In this document: positions 1 through 6,317 of the stretch, one piece after another
Position numbering within the stretch: position 1 is the first letter of the stretch
Layout of the letters: each line of letters starts with the position of its first letter
Source of the DNA: an uncultured Prevotellaceae bacterium
GTDB lineage: Bacteria; Bacteroidota; Bacteroidia; Bacteroidales; Bacteroidaceae
Reading direction: 5' to 3'
NCBI GenBank assembly: GCA_945486445.1
Contig: CALYTD010000055.1
Location: 1-7,007 of the forward strand
DNA length: 7,007 nt
The notes under the pieces: generated by a model
Databases searched by the model: none
What the model saw: only the letters and a program-made list of their open reading frames with translations
What the model was told of the DNA's origin: nothing
Program-made: the position numbers and the translations under genes

Positions 1-1832
1 GCAATCTTGTGCCTATAACCTCGCTGACAGGCATCAATCAGAGCCTTGATATGTGGGCAGGTGTGATAACTTCCAGCTTCAAAGCTCTTTCCCAACCGGT
101 GGCGGTGGAGACTGTTGCACATCCCAATGCCTCCGCGCTATCAGCGAAAGTAGTGACCCCATTGTTCATAAAAGGCAATGCCTGCATCACTTTTACATTC
201 CCTTATCCAACGGAAGGCCATGTTGATGATGCTTCAAACTGGGATGCGAATGACCGTCACACTACGGAGATTGTTTCACAAACGGACAATTCCGCATTAC
301 TGAAGCGCACCATTGACTCTACTGTATATTATGCCCGCATCACATGGGAAGGTACTGTTGACTTTGTAGAAACGTCCGCCAACCAGTTCGCTTTGCAGTT
401 TGGCGCACCCAAAGGCAAGGCTAATAAGATGCTGGATCCGACAATTGCCTTTACAATAGAATATACCCAGAACATGAATGAGGCATCAGCCGGTTCCTTT
501 GATAAGACCCTTGCCGCTGCTGCCGCATATTGGAAGAATTATTGGAACACCGGTGCCATAGTTGATTTCTCGCTGTGTACTGATGAGCGTGCCAAGGAAG
601 TGGAGCGTCGCGTGGTACTTTGCCAGTATCTCACTGCTGTAAACTGTCAGGGAAACACGCCTCCGCAGGAGTCCGGCCTTACGTTCAACACTTGGTTCGG
701 ACGTCCCCATCTTGAAATGACATGGTGGCATACCATAGACTTCTCGCTGTTCGGTCACGAGGAAGTGCTTGCAAGAGCCCTTGACTGGTATAACTCCCCG
801 GTGGTGTATGACAAAGCCCGTGAGATAGCATCACGACAGGGTTTTAATGGTGTTCGCTGGATGAAGATGACCGATCCGTGGGCAGGTGAGTCTCCGTCAA
901 ACGTTGGTTCCTTCCTGCTTTGGCAGCAACCGCACTATATCTACTTTGCAGAAGAGATGTACCGTCATGCCGTAAAGTCATGTTCTGCCAGCGCCAAGTG
1001 CCCAACCAAGCAGGGAATGAGCAAGGAAGTCTATGCTGTGCTTGACAAATACGGTAAATATGTTGATGAAACAGCACAGTTTATGGCTGATTTCTGCACA
1101 TACGACACATTGACAAAGAAATACAATCTTATCGGCGCTACTGCCCTTCAAGAGACTATGACATGGCAATATGCCTACAACCAGCCATTTGAACTTGCCT
1201 ATTGGCGTTACGGTCTTCTTGTCGCCCAACAGTGGCGTGAGCGTAGAGGACTGGAACGTGTGGCTAAGTGGGACGATATAATACAGAACATTGCACCGCT
1301 GCCAGAGCGTGACGGCATTTACCTTGCCGGTGCTGCCCGTGTGCCGGAAGATGACAACTATCGCACAAAGACAACAACCGATCACCCTGCTGTCCTTGCA
1401 GCCTGCGGAATGTTGCCGCAACTTGAGGTGCAGAACTCAATGTACAGTTCAGGCACTGCGAAAGAGATTGCTCCACTTTTCTCATACGACAAGATGCGAG
1501 CCACATATAAGTGGGTGATGAAGAACTTTGACTTCTCTGATATGTGGGGATGGGATTTCGGCGTTCTCGCCATGTCCGCGGCACGACTTGGCATGCAGGA
1601 AGAGGCTGTTCAGGCACTTGTACTGCCTGTGCAGAAGAATACATACCTCAACAACGGGCATAACTTCCAGAACGAACGTCTCAAGATATACCTCCCCGGT
1701 AACGGCGCAATACTGGAAAGTGTGGCTATGATGTGTGCCGGATGGGACGGTTGTCCTGACGTGAAGAATCCAGGATTCCCACAGAACGGAAAGTGGAATG
1801 TCCGTTGGGAAGGACTGCATAAGATGCAATAA
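1..1832 (+). CDS. Six-hairpin (GH65-like) glycoside hydrolase, 5' partial
   Basis: The reading frame is open to the left edge (codons from base 3), so the GTG at 9 is probably internal and the true start, with any signal peptide, lies outside. About 609 residues are visible. Numbered from that GTG, residues 1-155 look like the N-terminal beta-sandwich of these enzymes ([21 protein letters not shown]). A helical linker follows ([15 protein letters not shown], 174-188), then an all-alpha barrel with family-typical stretches: [13 protein letters not shown] (217-229), [16 protein letters not shown] (234-249), [15 protein letters not shown] (283-297), [14 protein letters not shown] (303-316) and [17 protein letters not shown] (455-471). 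This fits the (alpha/alpha)6 six-hairpin fold of GH65 and relatives. Bacteroidetes use such proteins on glycans in the periplasm or outside the cell, but the substrate cannot be read here. The acidic residues in 283-297 are candidates for the active site by inference only. The class is fairly sure and the exact family is not. recR follows after 13 nt. Confidence 0.75.
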   Translation, partial: NLVPITSLTGINQSLDMWAGVITSSFKALSQPVAVETVAHPNASALSAKVVTPLFIKGNACITFTFPYPTEGHVDDASNWDANDRHTTEIVSQTDNSALLKRTIDSTVYYARITWEGTVDFVETSANQFALQFGAPKGKANKMLDPTIAFTIEYTQNMNEASAGSFDKTLAAAAAYWKNYWNTGAIVDFSLCTDERAKEVERRVVLCQYLTAVNCQGNTPPQESGLTFNTWFGRPHLEMTWWHTIDFSLFGHEEVLARALDWYNSPVVYDKAREIASRQGFNGVRWMKMTDPWAGESPSNVGSFLLWQQPHYIYFAEEMYRHAVKSCSASAKCPTKQGMSKEVYAVLDKYGKYVDETAQFMADFCTYDTLTKKYNLIGATALQETMTWQYAYNQPFELAYWRYGLLVAQQWRERRGLERVAKWDDIIQNIAPLPERDGIYLAGAARVPEDDNYRTKTTTDHPAVLAACGMLPQLEVQNSMYSSGTAKEIAPLFSYDKMRATYKWVMKNFDFSDMWGWDFGVLAMSAARLGMQEEAVQALVLPVQKNTYLNNGHNFQNERLKIYLPGNGAILESVAMMCAGWDGCPDVKNPGFPQNGKWNVRWEGLHKMQ

Positions 1833-1845
1833 CAAGATAAAATCT

Positions 1846-2478
1846 ATGCCTTCAATACTTCTCGATAATGCAGTCTCGCAGTTTTCCCGGCTGCCGGGAA
1901 TAGGCAATAAGACCGCCTTGCGTCTTGTCCTGCACCTGTTACGGCAGGATGCGGGAGACGTGGCGGCCTTTGCCGATGCGCTGACAACGCTTAAACGCGA
2001 GATAAAGTACTGTCGCTGTTGCCATAACATATCAGATACAGAGTTGTGTCCGATATGTGCGGACACATCCAGAGACGCCTCTCTGATATGCGTGGTGGAG
2101 AACATACAGGATGTCATGGCCGTAGAACGTACCCAGCAATACCGTGGTCTCTATCATGTGCTTGGAGGCATAATCTCCCCAATGGACGGGATAGGTCCGG
2201 GAGATATAGAGATCGACTCGCTGATACAGCGTATAGCCGACAACAGAGAGGCTGCCGGCAATGGTAATGAGCGTGTTGTGCCTATAAAGGAAATAATCTT
2301 TGCTTTGTCCTCTACAATGGAGGGAGACACCACAAATTTCTACATCTCCCGCCGTCTGCAAGCCTTTCAGGGACTGGAATTAAGTGTCATAGCAAGAGGT
2401 ATAAGCATCGGGGATGAACTGCAATATGCGGACGAAGTGACCTTGGGCAGGAGTATATTGAACCGAACACCTCTGTGA
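1846..2478 (+). CDS. recR: Recombination mediator protein RecR
   Basis: RecR acts with RecF and RecO to load RecA on gapped single-stranded DNA. The 210-residue product has the full family architecture. An N-terminal helix-hairpin-helix contains [14 protein letters not shown] (14-27). A four-cysteine zinc finger has C56/C59 and C68/C71 as likely ligands, with an extra C58. A Toprim domain starts at [16 protein letters not shown] (81-96) and continues through [18 protein letters not shown] (103-120). The C-terminal part has [16 protein letters not shown] (156-171), matching the family's TxEGxxTxxYI motif. An in-frame ATG at 1798 would add 16 residues with no family match and overlap the glycosidase. 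The ATG at 1846 gives the family-like start [10 protein letters not shown] and is preferred. The upstream gap is AT-rich with no Shine-Dalgarno, as is usual in Bacteroidetes, and suggests co-transcription with the glycosidase. A short insertion at about 134-146 ([13 protein letters not shown]) makes it slightly longer than the 201-residue E. coli protein. Confidence 0.97.
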   Translation: MPSILLDNAVSQFSRLPGIGNKTALRLVLHLLRQDAGDVAAFADALTTLKREIKYCRCCHNISDTELCPICADTSRDASLICVVENIQDVMAVERTQQYRGLYHVLGGIISPMDGIGPGDIEIDSLIQRIADNREAAGNGNERVVPIKEIIFALSSTMEGDTTNFYISRRLQAFQGLELSVIARGISIGDELQYADEVTLGRSILNRTPL

Positions 2479-2531
2479 CGTTGTAAGAATAGAAGTGCTT
2501 AGTAATATTATAATACAAAACAAGAACATTT

Positions 2532-4223
2532 ATGGATTATCTTATTAACTGTTTCTCGCTGATAGGCTCCTTGGGACTCTTTCTGTTTGGAATGAAGACT
2601 ATGTCCGAGGGATTGGAGAAGTTTGCCGGTGCCCGGCTCAGGAATATCCTTGCCGCAATGACCAAGAACCGCATCATGGGCGTATTGACTGGCATACTTA
2701 TCACGGCGCTGATACAGTCGTCCTCCGCCACTACCGTCATGGTGGTCTCTTTTGTCAATGCCGGTCTTATGACACTTGCCCAGTCAATAGGTGTCATCAT
2801 GGGTGCGAACATAGGCACCACCGTCACTGCGTGGATTATCTCTGCCGTGGGCTTCAAGGTTAACATCGCCGCCTTTGCCATTCCCCTGCTTGCCTGCGGA
2901 CTGCCGTTGATATTCTCTGGCAAGTCAAACAGAAAGAGCATGGGTGAGTTCATCTTCGGTTTCTCATTCCTCTTCATGGGCTTGAGTTATCTGCAACAGG
3001 CGGCCACGGAGATGAACATAGGACATTATGTAGCCGTCATGCTCGCACATATCCCTTGTGACAGTTTTTTCACCATCATACTCTTTGTTGTCGTAGGTGC
3101 TTTGGTCACAATGATAGTCCAGGCAAGTGCCGCCACAATGGCCATCACCCTGATGCTGTTTGACATGCATATTCCCGGCTTCGGCTTTGAGCAGGCAGCC
3201 GCACTTGCCATGGGTCAGAATATAGGCACAACCATAACGGCTTTCATGGCCTCCCTCACCGCCAACACACAGGCACGCCGTGCCGCTCTTGCCCACATGT
3301 TCTTCAACGTCTTTGGCGTTGTGGCAGTGTTGATGGTATTCTATCCCGCTTGCGACGCGGTAAGCTGGTTCGTTACAGACGTAATGGGGGTGCAGGCCAA
3401 TGACCTGTTCAAACTCTCTGCGTTCCACACCGCATTCAACATTCTCAACACCCTGTTGCTCATAGGCTTTGTGCATCAGATAGAACAATTTGTATGCAAA
3501 GTGCTGCCAATGAAGGACAATCAGGAAGAGGAATACCGCTTGATGTTCATATCGGCAGGTATGCTCTCCACGGCGGAACTGTCAATACTCGAAGCAAAGA
3601 AAGAGATAAACAGTTTTGCTGAACGTTGCCAAAGGATGTTCGGCATAGTGGCCGATCTGCTGCACATAGACAAGGACGAGGATTTCAACAAGCAGTTCTC
3701 GCGCGTAGAGAAATACGAGAATATAACCGACTCCATGGAGGTGGAGATTGCTAATTATCTGAACAAGGTGAGCGAAGGTCGCCTGTCTGACGATTCCAAG
3801 GGTCGGATACAACGCATGATGCGCCAGATAGACGAGTTGGAGTCCATAGGTGACTCTTGTTATAACCTCGGTCGGACGATAAACCGCCAGCGCAAGCATA
3901 GCAAGGAAGGCTTCACGCCGGAGCAGTTGGAGCGTATGCACACCATGATGGTGCTTGTCAACTCCTCCCTTGAAGAGATGGTCAAGATGGTGGCACATCC
4001 GGAGTTCGCAGACGTGAACTATATAAAATCGCGCAACATAGAGACAGAGATAAACAATTACCGCTCACACCTTAAAAGCCTTAATATACAAGACATTAAC
4101 GAGGGCAAGTACTCTTACCAACTCGGAGTATATTACACGGATTTCATCAGCGAGTGCGAGAAACTCGGCGACTATGTGATAAATGTCGTACAGGCAGCGG
4201 CGGAGTGTGCAAAACATAATTAA
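2532..4223 (+). CDS. Na+/phosphate cotransporter-family protein with PhoU-like C-terminal domain
   Basis: This 563-residue membrane protein probably imports phosphate with sodium (NptA/PNaS type). The membrane part (about 1-320) has two inverted-repeat Na/Pi-cotransporter domains. The first carries QSSSATT (62-68) and GANIGTT (91-97). The second carries QASAATM (197-203) and GQNIGTT (228-234). These paired Q-S/A-S motifs are the hallmark of the family's substrate site. Residues 335-563 form a soluble helical PhoU-like domain, with the expected acidic ExxxD-type motifs at ESIGD (437-441) and EKLGD (543-547). The latter domain may tune transport, as PhoU does for Pst, but this is inference. The ATG at 2532 gives a short hydrophobic N-terminus followed by GLFLFGMKTMSEGL, typical of the family. 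The 53-nt gap after recR holds only a weak promoter candidate (TTG, 19 nt, TAATATTA), so read-through from recR is possible. Length and domain order are normal. Actual substrate and direction are not proven by sequence. Confidence 0.92.
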   Translation: MDYLINCFSLIGSLGLFLFGMKTMSEGLEKFAGARLRNILAAMTKNRIMGVLTGILITALIQSSSATTVMVVSFVNAGLMTLAQSIGVIMGANIGTTVTAWIISAVGFKVNIAAFAIPLLACGLPLIFSGKSNRKSMGEFIFGFSFLFMGLSYLQQAATEMNIGHYVAVMLAHIPCDSFFTIILFVVVGALVTMIVQASAATMAITLMLFDMHIPGFGFEQAAALAMGQNIGTTITAFMASLTANTQARRAALAHMFFNVFGVVAVLMVFYPACDAVSWFVTDVMGVQANDLFKLSAFHTAFNILNTLLLIGFVHQIEQFVCKVLPMKDNQEEEYRLMFISAGMLSTAELSILEAKKEINSFAERCQRMFGIVADLLHIDKDEDFNKQFSRVEKYENITDSMEVEIANYLNKVSEGRLSDDSKGRIQRMMRQIDELESIGDSCYNLGRTINRQRKHSKEGFTPEQLERMHTMMVLVNSSLEEMVKMVAHPEFADVNYIKSRNIETEINNYRSHLKSLNIQDINEGKYSYQLGVYYTDFISECEKLGDYVINVVQAAAECAKHN

Positions 4224-4242
4224 GCCTTTACCTTTCTATAAC

Positions 4243-4284
4243 GAACAAGGGTGTGTCAATTTCCTTTTTGACACACCCTTGTTC
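4243..4284. terminator. Perfect 17-bp-stem hairpin after the transporter gene
   Basis: Bases 4243-4259 (GAACAAGGGTGTGTCAA) are exactly complementary to 4268-4284, with an 8-nt pyrimidine loop at 4260-4267. The hairpin begins 19 nt after the transporter stop codon, so it most likely ends or protects that transcript. No T-run follows the stem on either strand, so it is not a textbook rho-independent terminator. A 3'-end stabiliser or a rho-assisted end is equally possible. Confidence 0.6.
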
Positions 4285-4319
4285 CGTAAGTGGGCAGTGA
4301 GGGGAGCGACCTCTTTAAC

Positions 4320-4407
4320 AATCAGCACCCTTTTACTTTACAATCAGTACCCTTTTACACTGTGATTAGCACCTGATAATTTTGTGATTAGCACCTGTTC
4401 ACAATGC
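4320..4407. repeat. Four tandem imperfect 22-bp repeats
   Basis: Four units start at 4320, 4342, 4364 and 4386, exactly 22 bp apart. Their first ten bases are AATCAGCACC, AATCAGTACC, GATTAGCACC and GATTAGCACC, giving a core RATYAGYACC. Units 1 and 2 share CAATCAGYACCCTTTTAC. Units 3 and 4 share TGTGATTAGCACCTG (4361-4375 and 4383-4397). The rest of each unit is AT-rich and diverged. The array lies in the gene-free convergent region and encodes no evident protein. Function is unknown. Options are a protein-binding array or a degenerate intergenic repeat element. The periodicity is directly visible. Confidence 0.8.
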
Positions 4408-4435
4408 AGTGGCAGAGGACTAATTCCTTGGTTCA

Positions 4436-4480
4436 GAAATAAAAGAATGAAGGCAAAAGATTGATATCCTTGCCTTCATT
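4436..4480 (-). terminator. Rho-independent-type terminator of the histone H1-like gene
   Basis: Bases 4446-4456 (AATGAAGGCAA) pair perfectly with 4470-4480 (TTGCCTTCATT) across a 13-nt loop. Read on the minus strand, the hairpin starts 42 nt after the TAG at 4523. It is followed by CTTTTATTTC, a U-rich tract in RNA. Stem, position and tract together support termination of the leftward gene. Confidence 0.65.
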
Positions 4481-4522
4481 GACTATTCCCTTTACACCGT
4501 GCGGTGAATGTGTGACATTTCC

Positions 4523-4696
4523 CTATCTGGCAGCCTCTATGCTTGCTTTGCGGAACTCCTTCATCATCTTCTCTATTTCAAGAGAAACCTTGCGTGCTCT
4601 CGCACCTGCTGCCTTGTTGCCTGACTCAGTCTGTGCATTGGCGTCTTTTACGAAAGCCTCGTATGCGACGTTGATTTTTTCAATTAAGTTCTTCAT
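4523..4696 (-). CDS. Histone H1-like (Hc1-type) DNA-binding protein, 57 aa
   Basis: The product starts MKNLIEKINVAYEAFVKDAN and continues with SGNKAAGARARKVSLEIEK (25-43), KMMKEFRKASIEAAR (43-57) and a TAG stop. It is a short, lysine- and arginine-rich, helical protein. It matches the pattern of the small histone H1-like proteins (Hc1-like) common in Bacteroidetes, where the segment NKAAGxRARKxSLExEKxMKEFRK is characteristic. Its probable role is non-specific DNA binding and nucleoid compaction. It has its own candidate promoter about 40 nt upstream (4736-4767) and its own hairpin terminator downstream, so it is probably a single-gene unit. The leader contains short repeats of TTAATG type and ends ACAACCAACAGAA before the ATG, with no Shine-Dalgarno. 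A rightward open frame over 4461-4727 is only a shadow of this gene. The identification rests on remembered family sequence. The size is normal for the family. Confidence 0.85.
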   Translation of the reverse strand: MKNLIEKINVAYEAFVKDANAQTESGNKAAGARARKVSLEIEKMMKEFRKASIEAAR

Positions 4697-4735
4697 TTCT
4701 GTTGGTTGTGTTAATGTTAATGGTTAATGATGGTG

Positions 4736-4767
4736 CAAAAATACGAAATAAAAACGGATTATGCAAC
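4736..4767 (-). promoter_or_regulatory. Bacteroidetes-type promoter of the histone H1-like gene
   Basis: On the minus strand, TATTTTTG (4743 to 4736) matches the Bacteroidetes -7 consensus TAnnTTTG exactly. It is preceded at a 20-nt spacing by GTTG (4767 to 4764), matching the -33 TTTG/TTG element. The predicted RNA start would fall near 4729, giving a leader of roughly 30 nt. That leader corresponds to the CATTAAC-repeat region in front of the ATG at 4696. Confidence 0.6.
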
Positions 4768-4810
4768 GTTATACGTGATATTTTAATTGTTTTTTAAGGA
4801 AAAAGGGGGG

Positions 4811-4861
4811 AGTTGGTTGGTTGTTTTGTGGTTTTGCTGTTTGGTTATTTAGTTATTTAGT
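4811..4861. repeat. Low-complexity GTT/GGTT-rich stretch, related to 6231-6258
   Basis: This gene-free stretch lacks C almost entirely on the plus strand. It contains AGTTGGTTGGTTGTT (4811-4825), which recurs exactly at 6244-6258. It also contains TGTTTGGTTATTTAGTT (4838-4854), which recurs with one mismatch at 6231-6247. It ends with two copies of TTATTTAG. It lies between the nitroreductase stop and the promoter of the histone-like gene. Nothing coding is seen in 4768-4911. Confidence 0.55.
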
Positions 4862-4911
4862 TCTTGCCGTTGGCAATCATCACTTCTTGTCGAGCGGTAT
4901 GGTTGTTACGT

Positions 4912-5418
4912 TTATTCTGCTTGTGACCATATCTCGTTTATGTGCTTGCGGTTCTTCGTGGATGTTCTTTCATCGGGGTAACCGATAGGTATCAGTACGG
5001 CAGGTTCCTCATCTTTAGGTATAGAAAAGAGTTCTTTACATTTCTCTACGTTGAAGTTACACACCCAGCAGGTGCCGAGACCTTGTTCCGTAGCGGCGAG
5101 ACACAAGTGCTCAACGGCTATGGCTATGTCTATGTTACCGTGGGCCTTACCGTCAGCGCGTACCCATTCCTCATTGTGCAGCACTGTGGCTATGACATAT
5201 ATCTGCGGGCTTTTGAACCATTCACGGTCGTAACACTGCCTTATCTTATCACGTCCTTCATCTGTATCTACTATTCTGAACCTCCATGGTTGTTTGTTGA
5301 CAGCAGAGGGAGCGAGACGCACACACTCCTTAATGTATTCTATCTGTTGCGGTGTCACTGCCTCATCGCTGTATTTCCTGCAACTGTATCTGTTTTGTAT
5401 CAGGTCTAATAGTCTCAT
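4912..5418 (-). CDS. Nitroreductase family protein (FMN-dependent), short form
   Basis: This 168-residue protein belongs to the FMN-binding nitroreductase fold, whose members use NAD(P)H to reduce nitro compounds, quinones or other substrates. The N-terminal motif NRYSCRKYSDEAV (9-21) supplies the Arg/Ser/Arg residues that usually bind the FMN phosphate. RLAPSAVNKQPWRFRIV (34-50) is the second FMN-contact block. GNIDIAIAVEHLCLAATEQG (94-113) is the central helix, followed by GLGTCWVCNF (113-122) and IPIGYPDE (143-150). Length fits the smaller class of the family (about 165-190 residues). The physiological substrate cannot be told. The gene begins 24 nt after the carbonic anhydrase stop codon on the same strand, with no visible promoter between, so the two are probably one operon. 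The ATG at 5418 is the natural start because MRLLDLIQNRYSCR is the usual family opening. Confidence 0.92.
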   Translation of the reverse strand: MRLLDLIQNRYSCRKYSDEAVTPQQIEYIKECVRLAPSAVNKQPWRFRIVDTDEGRDKIRQCYDREWFKSPQIYVIATVLHNEEWVRADGKAHGNIDIAIAVEHLCLAATEQGLGTCWVCNFNVEKCKELFSIPKDEEPAVLIPIGYPDERTSTKNRKHINEIWSQAE

Positions 5419-5442
5419 TGTATGGGTATGTATTTGGGTGTT

Positions 5443-6228
5443 TTATCCTTTAATTGTCAGTTCACCAGTTGTGGAGTCCATGATGTAACCGCGTACTATT
5501 ATGTCTTTTGGCATTAACGGATGGTTTCTGACCAGGTCCACCGTCTCAAGTATGGCGGTGTCGGTATCGTCAAAACCGTGTAGCCATGTGTCAAGGTCAA
5601 TGCCACAGTGTTTCATCAGCGAGATGTGTTCATCATCTATCCCGCGTTCTTTCATTAAATGTAGCATCTCCTTGCTGTCCATGCCTTGCACGCCGCAGCC
5701 GGTATGACCGATTATCATTATTTCTTTTACACCCAACTCATATATTGCAATGAGTAGTGAGCGCATGGTTGAATCAAAGGGATTGGTGATAGTGCCTCCG
5801 GCATTGCGTATTATCTTCACATCGCCGTTTTTCAGTCCCAGTGCGGCGGGCAGCAGTTTCACCAGTCTTGTGTCCATGCAGGTGACGATGGCAATCTTCT
5901 TGTCGGGATATTTGGTGGTGACATATTTCTCGTATGCCTTTGTTGCGACAAACTGTTTGTTGTGGTCCAGTATCTCTTGCAGGTCAGGACTGATGTTGTG
6001 GTCTGCCTCCTTTTGGTGTGTGTCAACCTCTGCCATGCTTTCTATGTCTATGCTTTCTAACAGTCTCTTGGCTTCTTGATGTCCGAGTGCTGCTGCTTTT
6101 GACAGGAGGTCATAGGCCTTCGAAAGGCTTTTCTCTAATCCATTGCCTTGGAGAAATCGGCGTCCTACTGAGAACATTGCCTCAGCGTCATCGCTGTATG
6201 TGTTGAAGTTTTCTTGTGTGCAGGACAT
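5443..6228 (-). CDS. Beta-class carbonic anhydrase with N-terminal Sel1-like repeat
   Basis: The 261-residue product has two parts. Residues 15-57 form one near-complete Sel1-like helical repeat: AEAMFSVGRRFLQGNG (15-30), then KAYDLLSKAAALGHQEAKRL (38-57). A linker rich in acidic residues and His follows (58-80). Residues 82-261 are a beta-carbonic anhydrase domain resembling the Bacillus YtiB group, which interconverts CO2 and bicarbonate on a zinc ion. Expected catalytic residues are present: C117, D119 and R121 in TCMDTRL, and H175 and C178 in GHTGCGV, so three zinc ligands (Cys, His, Cys) and the Asp-Arg dyad are intact. RNAGGTITNPFDSTMRSL (141-158) and the ending RGYIMDSTTGELTIKG are also typical. 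No signal peptide is visible, so it is likely cytoplasmic. The Sel1-like part is an added domain, since YtiB-type enzymes are about 190 residues. The start at 6228 is supported by an A/C-rich leader without G and by the repeat beginning soon after. It sits 89 nt downstream of rmuC and 24 nt upstream of the nitroreductase gene. Confidence 0.9.
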   Translation of the reverse strand: MSCTQENFNTYSDDAEAMFSVGRRFLQGNGLEKSLSKAYDLLSKAAALGHQEAKRLLESIDIESMAEVDTHQKEADHNISPDLQEILDHNKQFVATKAYEKYVTTKYPDKKIAIVTCMDTRLVKLLPAALGLKNGDVKIIRNAGGTITNPFDSTMRSLLIAIYELGVKEIMIIGHTGCGVQGMDSKEMLHLMKERGIDDEHISLMKHCGIDLDTWLHGFDDTDTAILETVDLVRNHPLMPKDIIVRGYIMDSTTGELTIKG

Positions 6229-6230
6229 TT

Positions 6231-6258
6231 TGTTTGGTTGTTTAGTTGGTTGGTTGTT
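6231..6258. repeat. A/C-rich leader of the carbonic anhydrase gene, repeat of 4811-4854 sequence
   Basis: Immediately upstream of the carbonic anhydrase ATG, the minus strand reads as A and C with a few T and no G (AACTAAACAACCAAACAAA before ATG). The same words occur at 4811-4854, but there the two blocks are separated and in the opposite order. The block ACAACCAAC (minus) is also found directly before the histone-like gene at 4701-4709. Unstructured A-rich leaders of this kind are usual for Bacteroidetes translation starts. Confidence 0.5.
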
Positions 6259-6317
6259 ACCTTTTGCAAGTGTTACTTAGTATAGAGTTAAGTGAGCCAC
6301 GCACAAGTGTAGCGACG

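Noticed and set aside
1798..1845. Longer N-terminus for RecR from the ATG at 1798
   Set aside because: The extra 16 residues (MSVGKDC...) do not resemble any RecR start and would overlap the glycosidase C-terminus; the ATG at 1846 gives the canonical opening.
978..2117. Long leftward frames antisense to the glycosidase and recR
   Set aside because: No recognisable domain, heavy overlap with well-supported genes, and no promoter or start context.
2537..3488. Long leftward frames antisense to the transporter gene
   Set aside because: They arise from codon bias on the opposite strand; the rightward product has full transporter motifs while these have none.
4299..4316. Second terminator (GAGG...CCTC followed by TTT)
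   Set aside because: The stem is only 4 bp with a short T-run, too weak to distinguish from chance.
4320..4407. CRISPR array
   Set aside because: Units are contiguous at 22 bp with no unique spacers, repeats are imperfect, and no cas gene is nearby.
4461..4727. Rightward 88-codon frame
   Set aside because: It is the antisense shadow of the minus-strand histone H1-like gene, and its protein sequence resembles no family.
4800..4810. A5G6 homopolymer as a phase-variation tract
   Set aside because: It lies outside any coding region and upstream of the -33 element of the histone-like gene, with nothing to show switching.
4864..4876. TTGCC-GTT-GGCAA hairpin after the nitroreductase gene as its terminator
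   Set aside because: The stem is only 5 bp with no U-tract on the minus strand, so there is not enough support.
6259..6317. Promoter for the carbonic anhydrase gene
   Set aside because: No TAnnTTTG match at proper spacing was found; partial matches such as TATACTAA are too poor, and read-through from rmuC remains possible.
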